NCBI GenBank assembly: GCA_963842295.1
Contig: CAWJFY010000010.1
Coordinates: 1 to 64,000, forward strand
Reading direction: 5' to 3'
DNA from: JAJNBA01 sp963842295
Lineage (GTDB): Bacteria; Actinomycetota; UBA4738; HRBIN12
Length of the DNA: 64,000 nucleotides
Numbering within the stretch: position 1 is the stretch's first letter; every line of letters begins with the position of its first letter. The notes beneath the pieces are model-generated. The model searched no databases, was not told where the DNA came from, and saw only the letters and a program-made list of their open reading frames with translations. Below, in pieces: positions 15,672 to 24,632 of this stretch. The position numbers were made by a program, and so were the translations under genes.

Positions 15672-16598
15672 TTAGGGAGCGCGTCGATCGACGGCGTAGG
15701 AGGAACCGCCGTCCCGCTTGGCGAACTGCTTCATCTCGGTGGCGACGGCCACGGCCTCCCCATAGTGAGCGAAGGCCCGTTTCGAGGTCGTCGCGATCCC
15801 GACCGACACGGTCACGAGCGGGATGTCCTGCTCGACGCCCTTCCGATCCTCCATGCGCACGAAACCTCGATCGAGATCCTCATCCTCGTAGTAGAGGGAC
15901 CGGTCCTGATCGAACCGCTCACACACCCGTTTGGCGACATCCTCCGCCGTGTCCGGCTCGACCATCGCCACGAAGTCGTCCCCGCCGACGTGACCCACGA
16001 ACCCGTCGGGGTCGTTCGCCATCACGGCATCCTGGATCATCCTGGCAGTACCCTGGATCAGGCGATCCCCTCGGACGAAACCGTACTTGTCGTTGTAGGT
16101 CTTGAAGTTGTCGAGATCCACGTAGAGGACCGCGAACGCCCGGTGCTCCCGGACCTGCCGTTCGATCTCCTCCTGGATCCGGATGTTGCCCGGCAGGCCC
16201 GTCAGCGGCGAGAGGTTGCGCATCTCCTTGGCCCGCCGCAGGGTCCCCTTCACGCGCGCCAGCAGCTCGATCGGGTCGAACGGCTTGATGATGTAGTCGT
16301 CCGCGCCGGACTGGAGGCCCGTGACCTTGTCCGAGGACAGCGCCTTCGCCGTCAGCATGATGATGCTGGTGTTGGCCGTCTGGGGATTCTTCCGCAGACG
16401 TTGGGCGACCTCGAACCCATCGAGGCGCGGCATCATCACATCGAGGAGCACGAGATCGGGACGGATCTCCGTCGCTCGCTCGAGCGCCTCCTCACCATCG
16501 CCTGCCACCGAGACCTCGTAGCCCGCAGATCGGAGATTCACCTCCACGAACCGGGCGATGTCCGGGTCGTCGTCGACGACGAGGATCGACTCGGCCAT
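15672..16598 (-). CDS. Response regulator with GGDEF output domain
   Basis: 308-residue receiver-GGDEF protein. The receiver (1-120) has the acidic pocket VVDDDPD, phospho-acceptor Asp53 in LVLLDVMMP, and the KPFDP lysine. The GGDEF domain starts near LSPLTGLPGN and has GGDDF in place of GGDEF. No RxxD inhibitory site is seen five residues before it. The product would be cyclic di-GMP if active; the altered signature leaves some doubt. The start overlaps the rpe stop by one base (TGATG), so it is the last gene of the mihF-to-rpe operon. No sensor kinase gene is adjacent. A possible target in the window is the pilus motor PilB. Confidence 0.9.
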   Translation of the reverse strand: MAESILVVDDDPDIARFVEVNLRSAGYEVSVAGDGEEALERATEIRPDLVLLDVMMPRLDGFEVAQRLRKNPQTANTSIIMLTAKALSSDKVTGLQSGADDYIIKPFDPIELLARVKGTLRRAKEMRNLSPLTGLPGNIRIQEEIERQVREHRAFAVLYVDLDNFKTYNDKYGFVRGDRLIQGTARMIQDAVMANDPDGFVGHVGGDDFVAMVEPDTAEDVAKRVCERFDQDRSLYYEDEDLDRGFVRMEDRKGVEQDIPLVTVSVGIATTSKRAFAHYGEAVAVATEMKQFAKRDGGSSYAVDRRAP

Positions 16599-17287
16599 CA
16601 GCGCGTCCCTTCACGGACGGGCTGTGCGCTCCTGCCGCGGGCCGCGATCCCTGCGAGCGCCCGCGCCGCCTCCACCTTGTCCTGCGCCTGGTAGATCCCC
16701 GAGGCGGACACGAGCACCGTCGCGCCCGCATCCACGGCGAGCTGGGCGTTCTCGACCTTCACCCCGCCGTCGATCTCGATGTCGACGGCCAAACCCCGCC
16801 GATCCACCTCGCGCCGGGCCGCCTCGATCCGAGGGTAGATATCGGGGTTGAGCGCCTGGCCGCTCCATCCCGGGCGGATGCTCATCAGCATCAGATCGTC
16901 GATCTGGTCCAGGTAGGAGAAGGCGGCCTCCACCGGTGTCTCGAGGTTGAGCGTCAGGCCGGTGCGCATGCCCGCAGCCCGCGCCCTCGCGATCGCGGGC
17001 ACGGGGTCGCCGACCGCCTCGTGGTGGAACGAGACGACGTCGAGTCCGGCGTCAGCGAGTTCTTCGAAGTACGCCTCCGGCGCGTCCACCATGAGATGCC
17101 CGTGGAGAACACGGTCGGTCCATGGGCGAAGCGAGGCAACGAATACCGCGCCCAAGGCGATCGGAGGAACGAAGTGGCCATCCATGATGTCGACGTGGAT
17201 GATGTCGGCATAGGGCTCGACCAGCTTGACCTCGTCGGCCAGATGGGCGAGGTCCGCTGCGAGGATCGACGCCGCCAACTTCCCCAT
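16598..17287 (-). CDS. rpe: Ribulose-phosphate 3-epimerase
   Basis: Interconverts ribulose 5-phosphate and xylulose 5-phosphate. The 229-residue TIM barrel shows AASILAADLAHLADEV at the start, HVDIMDGHFVPPIALG with His and Asp metal ligands, HLMVDAP, MSIRPGWSGQALNP and EIDGGVKVENA. ATG 17287 was chosen because family members begin at this position; earlier in-frame codons belong to the 3' region of rsmB. It lies 37 bases after rsmB. Confidence 0.96.
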   Translation of the reverse strand: MGKLAASILAADLAHLADEVKLVEPYADIIHVDIMDGHFVPPIALGAVFVASLRPWTDRVLHGHLMVDAPEAYFEELADAGLDVVSFHHEAVGDPVPAIARARAAGMRTGLTLNLETPVEAAFSYLDQIDDLMLMSIRPGWSGQALNPDIYPRIEAARREVDRRGLAVDIEIDGGVKVENAQLAVDAGATVLVSASGIYQAQDKVEAARALAGIAARGRSAQPVREGTR

Positions 17288-17324
17288 AGGGGGCGGATTG
17301 TAGCCCCGGCACGAGCAGGAGCGG

Positions 17325-18617
17325 TCAGTCGGACCTCTGGAACGCCGCCACGAACATCCCGTCGGTGCCGTGCCGATGCGGCCAGAGGCGGTGTCGCTGG
17401 GCGGGAGGCGAGCCCCCCGGTCCGGGTGTCTCGATCGGGAGGAGATCGGGACGATGGCGGAGGATTGCGTCGCACGCCGCGTCCGTCTCCGCCCTGGGGA
17501 AGGTGCACACCGAGTACACGAGCCGGCCGCCGGGCCGAAGCAGGTCCGCGCCGGCGGCCGCGATCGCGACCTGGAGCTTCGCCAGACGGGAGAGCTCCTC
17601 TCGACGCGCTCGCCACAGCAACTCCGGCCGCCGGCGCGCGGAGCCGATCCCCGAGCAGGGGGCGTCCACGAGGACCCGGTCGAAAGGGCCATGCGCTGCC
17701 GGACGGATCGCGTCCTGCGCGAGGACGAGGCCACGGACCCCGAGCCGGTCGAGCGCGGCGGGGATACGGGCGGCGCGGTCGTAGTTGAGGTCCCCGGCGA
17801 CGACCCGGCCATCTCCGCCGACCCGGCACGCGACGAAAGCCGTCTTCCCACCTGGCGCGGCGCATGCGTCGAAGACCCGGTCGCCGGTCTTCGGTGCCAG
17901 CGTTTCCACGACGTAGGCCGAGGCCTGATCCTGTACGGCGAACCAGCCGGCCTCCCATCCCGGGAGCGAGGTGGGATCTCCGCCGGGGAGCAGGACACAC
18001 TCAGGGTGGACGCCGCCCACCTCCGGTCTGAGCCCCACCTCGCGGAGTGCCTCCACCACCTCGTCGACGCCGACGCGACACGTGTTCACACGGAGGGTGA
18101 GGAGGCCGCGCTCGCCGAACGCGAGCGCGGCCCTCTCCACCTCATCCATGTCAAGGATCTTCCGGAGCTCCGCCACGGCCCACGGCGCCATCCCGGTGCG
18201 AAGGCCGACCCTGCGATCGTCCCCGCCCACAGGGTCGCCGGGAGGCTCCTTCGCCAGCCGGCGGAGGATCGCGTTCACGAACCCACGCTCCCTGGGGACG
18301 ACGAGTCCGACGGTCTCACCGACCGCGGCGTGCGCCGGGATCCGCGTATGCAGGAGCTGGTACGCGCCGAGTCGAAGCGCGGCGCGCGCTCCCGGCGTCA
18401 TCCGGGTGATCGGTCTCGCGGCGCGCGCGCCGATCGCGTCGTCAAGAGCCGGGAGTTGTCGGAGCGTCCCGTAGGCCAGCTCGGTGGCGAGCGCGCGGTC
18501 GCGCTCGTCCAGACCGGACCGTGCGAGGGCGGCCGGGAGCACGCGGCTCGAGTACGCCCCTTCGTCGGCGACGCGGCGGACGACCTCGAGCGCGACCTCG
18601 CGGGCGCTCGGGCTCAT
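17325..18617 (-). CDS. rsmB: 16S rRNA (cytosine-967 C5) methyltransferase
   Basis: 430 residues. An N-terminal NusB-like RNA-binding domain (about 1-130, starting SAREVALEVVRRVADEGAYS) is followed by a Rossmann methyltransferase with FDACAAPGGKTAFVA, catalytic region VDAPCSGIGSARRRPEL and YSVCTFPRAE. Both conserved cysteines (PCSG and SVCT) are present. The start ATG overlaps the fmt stop as ATGA. The fmt-rsmB pairing is widespread in bacteria. Confidence 0.95.
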   Translation of the reverse strand: MSPSAREVALEVVRRVADEGAYSSRVLPAALARSGLDERDRALATELAYGTLRQLPALDDAIGARAARPITRMTPGARAALRLGAYQLLHTRIPAHAAVGETVGLVVPRERGFVNAILRRLAKEPPGDPVGGDDRRVGLRTGMAPWAVAELRKILDMDEVERAALAFGERGLLTLRVNTCRVGVDEVVEALREVGLRPEVGGVHPECVLLPGGDPTSLPGWEAGWFAVQDQASAYVVETLAPKTGDRVFDACAAPGGKTAFVACRVGGDGRVVAGDLNYDRAARIPAALDRLGVRGLVLAQDAIRPAAHGPFDRVLVDAPCSGIGSARRRPELLWRARREELSRLAKLQVAIAAAGADLLRPGGRLVYSVCTFPRAETDAACDAILRHRPDLLPIETPGPGGSPPAQRHRLWPHRHGTDGMFVAAFQRSD

Positions 18618-19564
18618 CCGAGATGCTCGAGCGGCTCGATCCGCGCCCCGCGTGCCCACTCCGCCCCCGACATCTGCTTTCGCCCCGCCGGCGCGACTTC
18701 GACGAGCTCCACCAGACCCGGCCATCCCTGGACCCGCGGGTTGCCGTCCCCACCCAGCACCGCACCGGGACCAGTCGCATCCGCGATCGTCCGACCGCCA
18801 CCGGACTCGGGATGCGCTCGCGCGACGAGCACCTTCAGCCGTCCTTGACGGAACGTCGTCACCGCTCCCGGATCCGGGGCGAAGGCCCGCACCCTCCTGA
18901 CGATCGAGTCCGCCGGCCCCGTCCAGTCGATCACCCTCTCCTCGGGCAAGAGCTTCGGCGCATACGTGGCCACGGTGTGGTCCTGGGACCGGGGCTCCAC
19001 CGCGTCCTCGTCCAACCCCCGGAGCGTCTCGACCAGGAGCGGCGCACCGATCTCCGAGAGCCGAGCACCCAACGATCCTGCGTCTTCCTCGGAACCGACG
19101 GTCGTCTCGGTGAACGCGAGGATGGGGCCCCTGTCCAGACCTTCATCCATCAACATCACGGTCACACCCGTCGCCTCATCACCTCCGAGGATGGCGCGCT
19201 GTACCGGCGCCGCTCCACGCCAGCGAGGGAGGAGCGAGAAATGGAGATTCAGCGCGCCGAGCCTCGGGATGTCAAGAACGTCCGGCGTGAGGATCTCGCC
19301 GTACGCGACGACCACGATCGCGTCCGGGTCCAGCGAGTCGAGGGCCTCGAAACCCGCTCCGTCTCGGACCCGGTCCACCTCGAGGAGCGGAAGGTCCATC
19401 TCGCCGGCCGCGTCCGCCACGGCGGTCGGCGTCAGCTGCGACCCTCGCCCCGCGGGACGCGGCGGGTTCGTGAGGACGAGCTCGACGTCGATGTCCTGCG
19501 CGTCGGCGAGAGCCCTGAGGGGTGGGACCGACCAGGTGTCGTTGCCGAGGAACGCGACCCGCAT
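18614..19564 (-). CDS. fmt: Methionyl-tRNA formyltransferase
   Basis: Formylates initiator Met-tRNA with 10-formyl-THF. The 316-residue product has the formyltransferase core with LHFSLLPRWRGAAPVQRAI (the Asn-His-Asp triad region) and LMDEGLDRGPI, then a C-terminal OB-like tRNA-binding domain (TFRQGRLKVLVARAHPES). It lies 18 bases after def, with the start at ATG 19564. The def-fmt pair sets and removes the N-formyl group. Confidence 0.96.
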   Translation of the reverse strand: MRVAFLGNDTWSVPPLRALADAQDIDVELVLTNPPRPAGRGSQLTPTAVADAAGEMDLPLLEVDRVRDGAGFEALDSLDPDAIVVVAYGEILTPDVLDIPRLGALNLHFSLLPRWRGAAPVQRAILGGDEATGVTVMLMDEGLDRGPILAFTETTVGSEEDAGSLGARLSEIGAPLLVETLRGLDEDAVEPRSQDHTVATYAPKLLPEERVIDWTGPADSIVRRVRAFAPDPGAVTTFRQGRLKVLVARAHPESGGGRTIADATGPGAVLGGDGNPRVQGWPGLVELVEVAPAGRKQMSGAEWARGARIEPLEHLG

Positions 19565-19582
19565 GCCGCGAGGATACGGCCG

Positions 19583-20101
19583 TCAGTCCCCCGCGGGGCG
19601 CCTCGGCTCGGCGAGTCCCATCTCGATCCGCCGGAGCTGCGACATCACGTCACGCCGACCGGCGTCGTCGAGCCGGTCGATGTAGAGCATCCCGTCGAGG
19701 TGATCGGTCTCGTGCTGGAAGATCCGCGCGAGAAGGCCTTCCCCGACCACCTCGTGGGGCTTGCCTTCGACGTCCTGGCCGCTACACCGGATACGGGCGA
19801 AACGCGGCGTCGCGTAGTACGGGCCGGGGATGGAGAGGCACCCTTCGTCCTCGAGCTGCTCGCCGACCGGATCGGACAGCTCGGGGTTGGCCATCAGTGT
19901 GGGGCCGGTTTCGCCGTCGTCGAACACGAAGAGCCGGCTCGAGATCCCCACCTGAGGCGCCGCGAGGCCGACGCCGGGAGCGGCGATCATGGTCTCCACC
20001 ATGTCGTCGAACAGCTTGCGCAGCGAGGGGCCGAAGTCGGTCACGGGCTTCGCGGGCTCGCGCAGGACCGGATCGCCAAGCGTTCGGATGCGCAGGATCA
20101 C
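19583..20101 (-). CDS. def: Peptide deformylase
   Basis: Iron or zinc hydrolase that removes the formyl group from nascent chains. All three motifs are present: GVGLAAPQVG, EGCLSIPG (Cys ligand) and FQHETDHLDG (HExxH). I use GTG 20101 (VILRIRTLGDPVLR), giving 172 residues, because GGGAGAGAG lies just before it. A TTG nine codons earlier keeps the frame but gives a non-family N-terminus. It lies 47 bases after priA. Confidence 0.95.
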   Translation of the reverse strand: MILRIRTLGDPVLREPAKPVTDFGPSLRKLFDDMVETMIAAPGVGLAAPQVGISSRLFVFDDGETGPTLMANPELSDPVGEQLEDEGCLSIPGPYYATPRFARIRCSGQDVEGKPHEVVGEGLLARIFQHETDHLDGMLYIDRLDDAGRRDVMSQLRRIEMGLAEPRRPAGD

Positions 20102-20148
20102 GATCGTCTCTCTCCCGGTACAGCTCAAGGTACGGCTACAGGCACGGA

Positions 20149-21969
20149 CTACAGGTGCGGCTCGGCCTCGACGCGCTCGATGACACCGTCGGCTGCGAGC
20201 TCACGGAGTCTCGTCCCGAGCGCCCTCACCCGCTCGGGGTCGAGGGCGAGCAAGCATACCGTCCGCCCTTCCGAAACGGAGACGAGGAGCGTCGAGGGAT
20301 CGAACGGTCGCAGCTCGGCCTCCAGGTTCGCGGTCCCCGTGACCCGGAACACGGCGGCGCCGACCGGTAGCCCCGCCTCCCGCCGTCTCCGCATCTCGTC
20401 CGCATGGAAGCGATCGGGGTTCCCGCGGACCAGGGCTTGCACGACGGGGTCGCCGGGGTTCGACGCCTGCACGATCGCCCGCCCACGGGGGCGCGCCCAG
20501 CCGACCGCCTCCATCCAGGTGGCAAGGCTCCGCTCACGCGCCGCGAGCCCGGGTCTGCGATCGGCCAGATCCGCGTCGAGTATCGCCACGAGATCGAGGT
20601 CACCAGGCCCGAGGTCCCGGACGTCATCCGGTCCCCCGACCAAGATCTCGTCCCTCGCCGGCAAGCGAGCGGGCTCATCGGCACGGAGCCGCCGCACCGG
20701 TACGGTGGCGGCGCGGCCGGCCCACTCCTCGACGTCCTCCGCGCCGCCGCGTCTGAGCCCGAAGGACGTGCCACCGCACGACCGGCAGCGCCCGGGGGCA
20801 CCGCAGACGACGCAGGTCACCGCCCCCTCGGCGGCGCGGAGCAGCCCGCCGCACGAGGCGCATGCTGCCGCCTCCCCGCATGTCCTGCAGACCTGAGCCA
20901 CTCCGTAACCGGGAAGCGGCGAGAAGACGAATCCGCGGCGTGTGGTCGCGAGCGACTTGACGAGCCTGGGCGCCCGACCTGCCGGCCCCGGACGGACCAC
21001 CTCGACCGGGGGCCAGCGTCGTACGGCTGGTTCCAGGAGAGGCAGCCCGAGCGCCGATGCCTCCGCCGACGGGCACGCGGCCGCGAGGACGCAAACGGCT
21101 TTCTCGAGACGGCTGCGTTCGAGCGCGACGTCACGGCCGTGGTAGTAGGGGGCGCGGTCCTCCCGGTGAGCGGGATGGCTTTCCCGCGCGAGGTAGATCA
21201 GACCCAACCTGTCCACGGGCGCGAAGACCGCGGGGCGCGTCCCGATCACGATCTCGTAGCGGCCGGCAGCGATCTCGAGCCACGTTCGGTACCGCGACCG
21301 CTTGCCTCCTCCGAGGAAGAGCGCCGCCCGATCACCGAAGGCGTCGAGCAGCGCGGACGCCGTCGCAGGCACGGGCACCGCCTCCGGTACGAGGACGATG
21401 GCCCGGCGACCGCCGGCGAGGCATGCGGCCACCGCATCGACCGCCAACGCCTGCTCGTCGTCCGGGGCGGGCCGCGCCACGAAGGCTCCCTGGCCGCGGT
21501 CCATCGCGTCGAGCGATCGATCCCCGCCCCGATAGCCGGCGAGCACGACCCCGGGTCGCGGATCTACGCCCCGTGCGTTCGTACGGTCTCCATCGGGAGA
21601 CCGACGCCACCCCACCTCCTCCGACGCCACCCGTGGGGGAACCGCCCGCGCGATCACCGACGCGAGCGGCGCGACGTACCGCTCGCTCACCCGATGGAAC
21701 AGCGCGAGCCGGCGCTCGTCGAAGAACCTGACCGGCGACACGACCTTCTTCACGGCGAGGATCTTCCTCGGCAGATCGTCGGTGGGACCGAGGACCCAGC
21801 CGCGGCTGGCGCGCCCATGGAACGGCAGCTGCACGAGCGAGCCGACGCCCGCGTTCAGCTCCGCGGGCAGGTGGTACGTGAAGGGTCTGTCGAGTGATAG
21901 CAGCGGGCGATCGACGCAGACGCCGACCGGGCCCGAAAGGCCGTCAGCCGACGAGCCGGCGGAGGTCAT
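20149..21969 (-). CDS. priA: PriA-like primosome protein without helicase ATP-binding motifs
   Basis: 606 residues. The N-terminal 3'-DNA-binding domain (VDRPLLSLDRPFTYHLP) and the zinc-binding cysteine pairs (CRTCGEAAACASCGG, CVVCGAPGRCRSCGG) are clear. The Walker A segment is missing: EQALAVDAVAACLAGG runs straight into AIVLVPE. The DEEH box reads ARES. Loss of these motifs is a known feature of actinobacterial PriA, which probably acts in replication restart as a DNA-binding loader rather than a helicase. The start ATG 21969 lies inside the metK end (26-base overlap). The position between metK and def-fmt is the usual actinobacterial order. Confidence 0.88.
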   Translation of the reverse strand: MTSAGSSADGLSGPVGVCVDRPLLSLDRPFTYHLPAELNAGVGSLVQLPFHGRASRGWVLGPTDDLPRKILAVKKVVSPVRFFDERRLALFHRVSERYVAPLASVIARAVPPRVASEEVGWRRSPDGDRTNARGVDPRPGVVLAGYRGGDRSLDAMDRGQGAFVARPAPDDEQALAVDAVAACLAGGRRAIVLVPEAVPVPATASALLDAFGDRAALFLGGGKRSRYRTWLEIAAGRYEIVIGTRPAVFAPVDRLGLIYLARESHPAHREDRAPYYHGRDVALERSRLEKAVCVLAAACPSAEASALGLPLLEPAVRRWPPVEVVRPGPAGRAPRLVKSLATTRRGFVFSPLPGYGVAQVCRTCGEAAACASCGGLLRAAEGAVTCVVCGAPGRCRSCGGTSFGLRRGGAEDVEEWAGRAATVPVRRLRADEPARLPARDEILVGGPDDVRDLGPGDLDLVAILDADLADRRPGLAARERSLATWMEAVGWARPRGRAIVQASNPGDPVVQALVRGNPDRFHADEMRRRREAGLPVGAAVFRVTGTANLEAELRPFDPSTLLVSVSEGRTVCLLALDPERVRALGTRLRELAADGVIERVEAEPHL

Positions 21970-23137
21970 CGGCGCGCTCCGTCCCCTCCCAGGGGAACTC
22001 CTTGCGCCCGAAGTGACCGTAGGCCGCGGTTTCCGCGTAGATCGGCCTGGAGAGGTCGAGGTCGCGGATGATCGCCGCAGGTCGGAAGTCGAACACTTCA
22101 CGGACCGCGTCGAGGATCTCGTCCGGATCGGCTTGCTCGGTCCCGAACGTGTCGAGGTTCATCGACGTGGGATGCGCCGTGCCGATCGCGTACGCGACCT
22201 GCAGCTGGGCGCGGTCCGCGAGTCCGGCGGCGACGATGTTCTTCGTGGCGTAGCGGGCCATGTACGCGGCCGACCGGTCGACCTTGGTCGGATCCTTGCC
22301 GCTGAAGGCCCCGCCTCCGTGGGGCGCCATGCCTCCGTAGCTGTCGACGATGATCTTGCGTCCGGTGAGCCCGGTGTCCGCCTTTGGCCCTCCGATCTCG
22401 AACCGGCCGGTGGGATTCACCATCGCGGGCTTCATCCGACTGGCGTCGATCTCGGGGAACTCTCGCAGCACGGGATCGATCACCTCGGCGATGACGTCCG
22501 GCTTCAGCAGCGTCTCGATGTCGACCTCCTCTCGGTGTTGCGCGGAGATCAAGACGGAGTCGACCCCGACGGGCCTGTGATCCCGGTACTGGATGGACAC
22601 CTGGCTCTTGCCGTCCGGCCGCAGGTACGGAACGACGCCCGCCTTGCGGACGTCGGCCAGACGCCGTGAGAGCCGGTGCGCCATCGCGATCGGGAGCGGC
22701 ATCAGCTCTTCGGTCTCGCGGCACGCGAACCCGAACATCATGCCCTGGTCGCCCGCGCCGAGCATGTCCAGCTCGTCGCCGGAATGGCCCTCCCGGTGCT
22801 CGAAGGAGTCCTCCACGCCGCGAGCGATGTCAGGCGACTGCTCCTGGATCGCGGTCACGACGCCACAGGTCTCGCCATCGAGGCCGAACTTGGCATTCGT
22901 GTAGCCGACATCCGTGATGGCGGCGCGGACCACCGACGGGATGTCGACCCAACCATCCGTGGTGATCTCGCCCGACACCATCACGAACCCGGTCGTGACG
23001 AGCGTCTCGCACGCGACACGCGACTGCGGGTCCTCACCCAGCATCGCGTCCAGGATCGAGTCCGAGATCCGGTCGGCCAGCTTGTCGGGATGACCTTCGG
23101 TGACGGACTCCGACGAGAAGAGGTAAGACCCGCTCAT
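21944..23137 (-). CDS. metK: S-adenosylmethionine synthetase
   Basis: Makes SAM from ATP and methionine. The 397-residue, three-domain enzyme shows SSESVTEGHPDKLADRISDS, GAGDQGMMFGFA, the DSYGGMAPHGGGAFSGKDPT loop region and FGRKEFPWE at the end. Full length. ATG overlaps the coaBC stop as ATGA. Confidence 0.97.
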   Translation of the reverse strand: MSGSYLFSSESVTEGHPDKLADRISDSILDAMLGEDPQSRVACETLVTTGFVMVSGEITTDGWVDIPSVVRAAITDVGYTNAKFGLDGETCGVVTAIQEQSPDIARGVEDSFEHREGHSGDELDMLGAGDQGMMFGFACRETEELMPLPIAMAHRLSRRLADVRKAGVVPYLRPDGKSQVSIQYRDHRPVGVDSVLISAQHREEVDIETLLKPDVIAEVIDPVLREFPEIDASRMKPAMVNPTGRFEIGGPKADTGLTGRKIIVDSYGGMAPHGGGAFSGKDPTKVDRSAAYMARYATKNIVAAGLADRAQLQVAYAIGTAHPTSMNLDTFGTEQADPDEILDAVREVFDFRPAAIIRDLDLSRPIYAETAAYGHFGRKEFPWEGTERADDLRRLVG

Positions 23138-24342
23138 GCGGGCGCGAGTCTAGCGGGCGGGTCGACGCCCGTCGCAGGCGCTTCGAGGAGCTCCACGACT
23201 CGGTCGACGACGGCGCCGGCAAGCTCTCGCTTGGTCCAGCGGCGGAGCGGTACGTCCTCACCGTCGGCGGCCAGCAGCATCGCCTCGTTGGTGTCCGCGC
23301 CGAAGCCGGTGCCTTCGCGGCCCACGACGTTGACCACCACGAGGTCGAGGTGCTTGGACTCCAGCTTGCCGCGGCCGGCCCGTTCGAGGTCTTCGGTTTC
23401 GGCCGCGAACCCGACGAGCACCTGAGCTGCGCGCCGCTCCCCCAGCTCCGCGAGGATGTCCGGCGTCGGCTCCAGCATCAGCTCGGGGACGCCCGCGTCC
23501 TTCTTGAGCTTCGAGTCGGCCATCGCTTTCGGACGGAAGTCGGCGACGGCCGCAGCCATGATGACCGCGTCGGCCTCGTCGAACCGTGCGAGCACGGCCT
23601 CGCGCATCTCCTCCGCGGTCTGGACGGGAACGACTTCGACACCCGCCGGCACCGACGCCCCCGGCCCGAGCACGACGGTCACGGCCGCGCCGCGGCCGAC
23701 AGCCTCGGCCGCGAGTGCAGCCCCCATCTTCCCGGTCGACCGGTTCCCCACGAAGCGCACCGGGTCGATCGGCTCGTGGGTGGGGCCCGACGTGAGCAGC
23801 AGCATGCGGCCGGCGAGGTCCTGCGTTCCGAGGGCTCCTCGCACCGCAGCGACGATGTCTCCCGGCTCGGCCAGCCTGCCGATCCCCTCGTCGCCGTGCG
23901 CGAGCGGGCCGGTGGCGGGTCCTACCGAGATGACGCCGCGCTCCCGCACGATCCCGACGTTCGTCTGCGTCGCCGGGTGCTCCCACATCCCCGAGTGCAT
24001 CGCGGGCGCGATCACCAGGGGACACGTCGCCTCGAGCAGCGTCGCGGAGAGGAGGTCGTCGGCGTGACCGTGAGCGAGCTTGGCCAGGATGTTCGCCGTG
24101 GCCGGCGCCACCACCGCGACGTCGGCCTCGCGTGCGAGCCGCACGTGCAAGACCTCGCCTTGTCCTTCCCACAGCGACGTGTGCGCCGGCTTCCCCGTCA
24201 GTGCGGCGAACGTGTCGGCGCCGATGAACCGGGTGGCGGCCTCTGTCAGCACGACCGTGACGTCCGCGCCCGCGGCCTTCAACAGACGGGCGACCAGCGC
24301 CGCTTTGTATGCCGCGATCCCGCCGGAGACACCGAGCAACAC
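23134..24342 (-). CDS. coaBC: Phosphopantothenoylcysteine synthetase / decarboxylase
   Basis: Two steps of coenzyme A synthesis in one chain of 402 residues. The N-terminal flavin-dependent CoaC part has GVSGGIAAYKAALVARLLK, VAPATANILAKLAHGHADDL and APAMHSGMWEHPA. The C-terminal CoaB part has TSGPTHEPIDPVRFVGNRST and the DSKLKK region. The start is GTG 24342, 22 bases after rpoZ; no clear Shine-Dalgarno is visible, so a nearby alternative is possible. The position next to rpoZ is conserved in actinobacteria and many other bacteria. Confidence 0.95.
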   Translation of the reverse strand: MLLGVSGGIAAYKAALVARLLKAAGADVTVVLTEAATRFIGADTFAALTGKPAHTSLWEGQGEVLHVRLAREADVAVVAPATANILAKLAHGHADDLLSATLLEATCPLVIAPAMHSGMWEHPATQTNVGIVRERGVISVGPATGPLAHGDEGIGRLAEPGDIVAAVRGALGTQDLAGRMLLLTSGPTHEPIDPVRFVGNRSTGKMGAALAAEAVGRGAAVTVVLGPGASVPAGVEVVPVQTAEEMREAVLARFDEADAVIMAAAVADFRPKAMADSKLKKDAGVPELMLEPTPDILAELGERRAAQVLVGFAAETEDLERAGRGKLESKHLDLVVVNVVGREGTGFGADTNEAMLLAADGEDVPLRRWTKRELAGAVVDRVVELLEAPATGVDPPARLAPA

Positions 24343-24364
24343 CCGTCGCCCGGCGAGCGGGTCC

Positions 24365-24610
24365 CTACTCGGCCTCTGGCTCCTCGGGTCGCTCGTAGTC
24401 GATCTTCCCTTCGGCGATCTCCTCGAGGGCGATCGAGAGCGGCTTGTTCGAGAAGCCGGTTTCCACCAGGGGTGGCACGAACTCGCCCCGGCCCTCGCCG
24501 AGCTGGTTGTAGTACGAGTTGATCTCGCGCGCTCGTTTGGCCGCGAGGATCACCAGCGAGTACTTGGAATCCACGGCAGCGAGCAGGTCGTCGATCTTCG
24601 GTTCGATCAC
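24365..24610 (-). CDS. rpoZ: RNA polymerase omega subunit
   Basis: Chaperone-like subunit that stabilises the beta' subunit. The 81-residue product begins IEPKIDDLLAAVDSKYSLVI and has the conserved AAKRAREIN motif, then an acidic tail (EGKIDYERPEEPEAE). It lies between gmk and coaBC with 22-base gaps on each side, the standard order. Confidence 0.95.
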   Translation of the reverse strand: MIEPKIDDLLAAVDSKYSLVILAAKRAREINSYYNQLGEGRGEFVPPLVETGFSNKPLSIALEEIAEGKIDYERPEEPEAE

Positions 24611-24632
24611 AGACAGGCCTTCTTTCAGCGCT

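Noticed and set aside
20149..21969. Loss of the Walker A and DEAH boxes in PriA as a novel defect
   Set aside because: As far as I know this is usual for actinobacterial PriA, so it is a lineage trait rather than damage.
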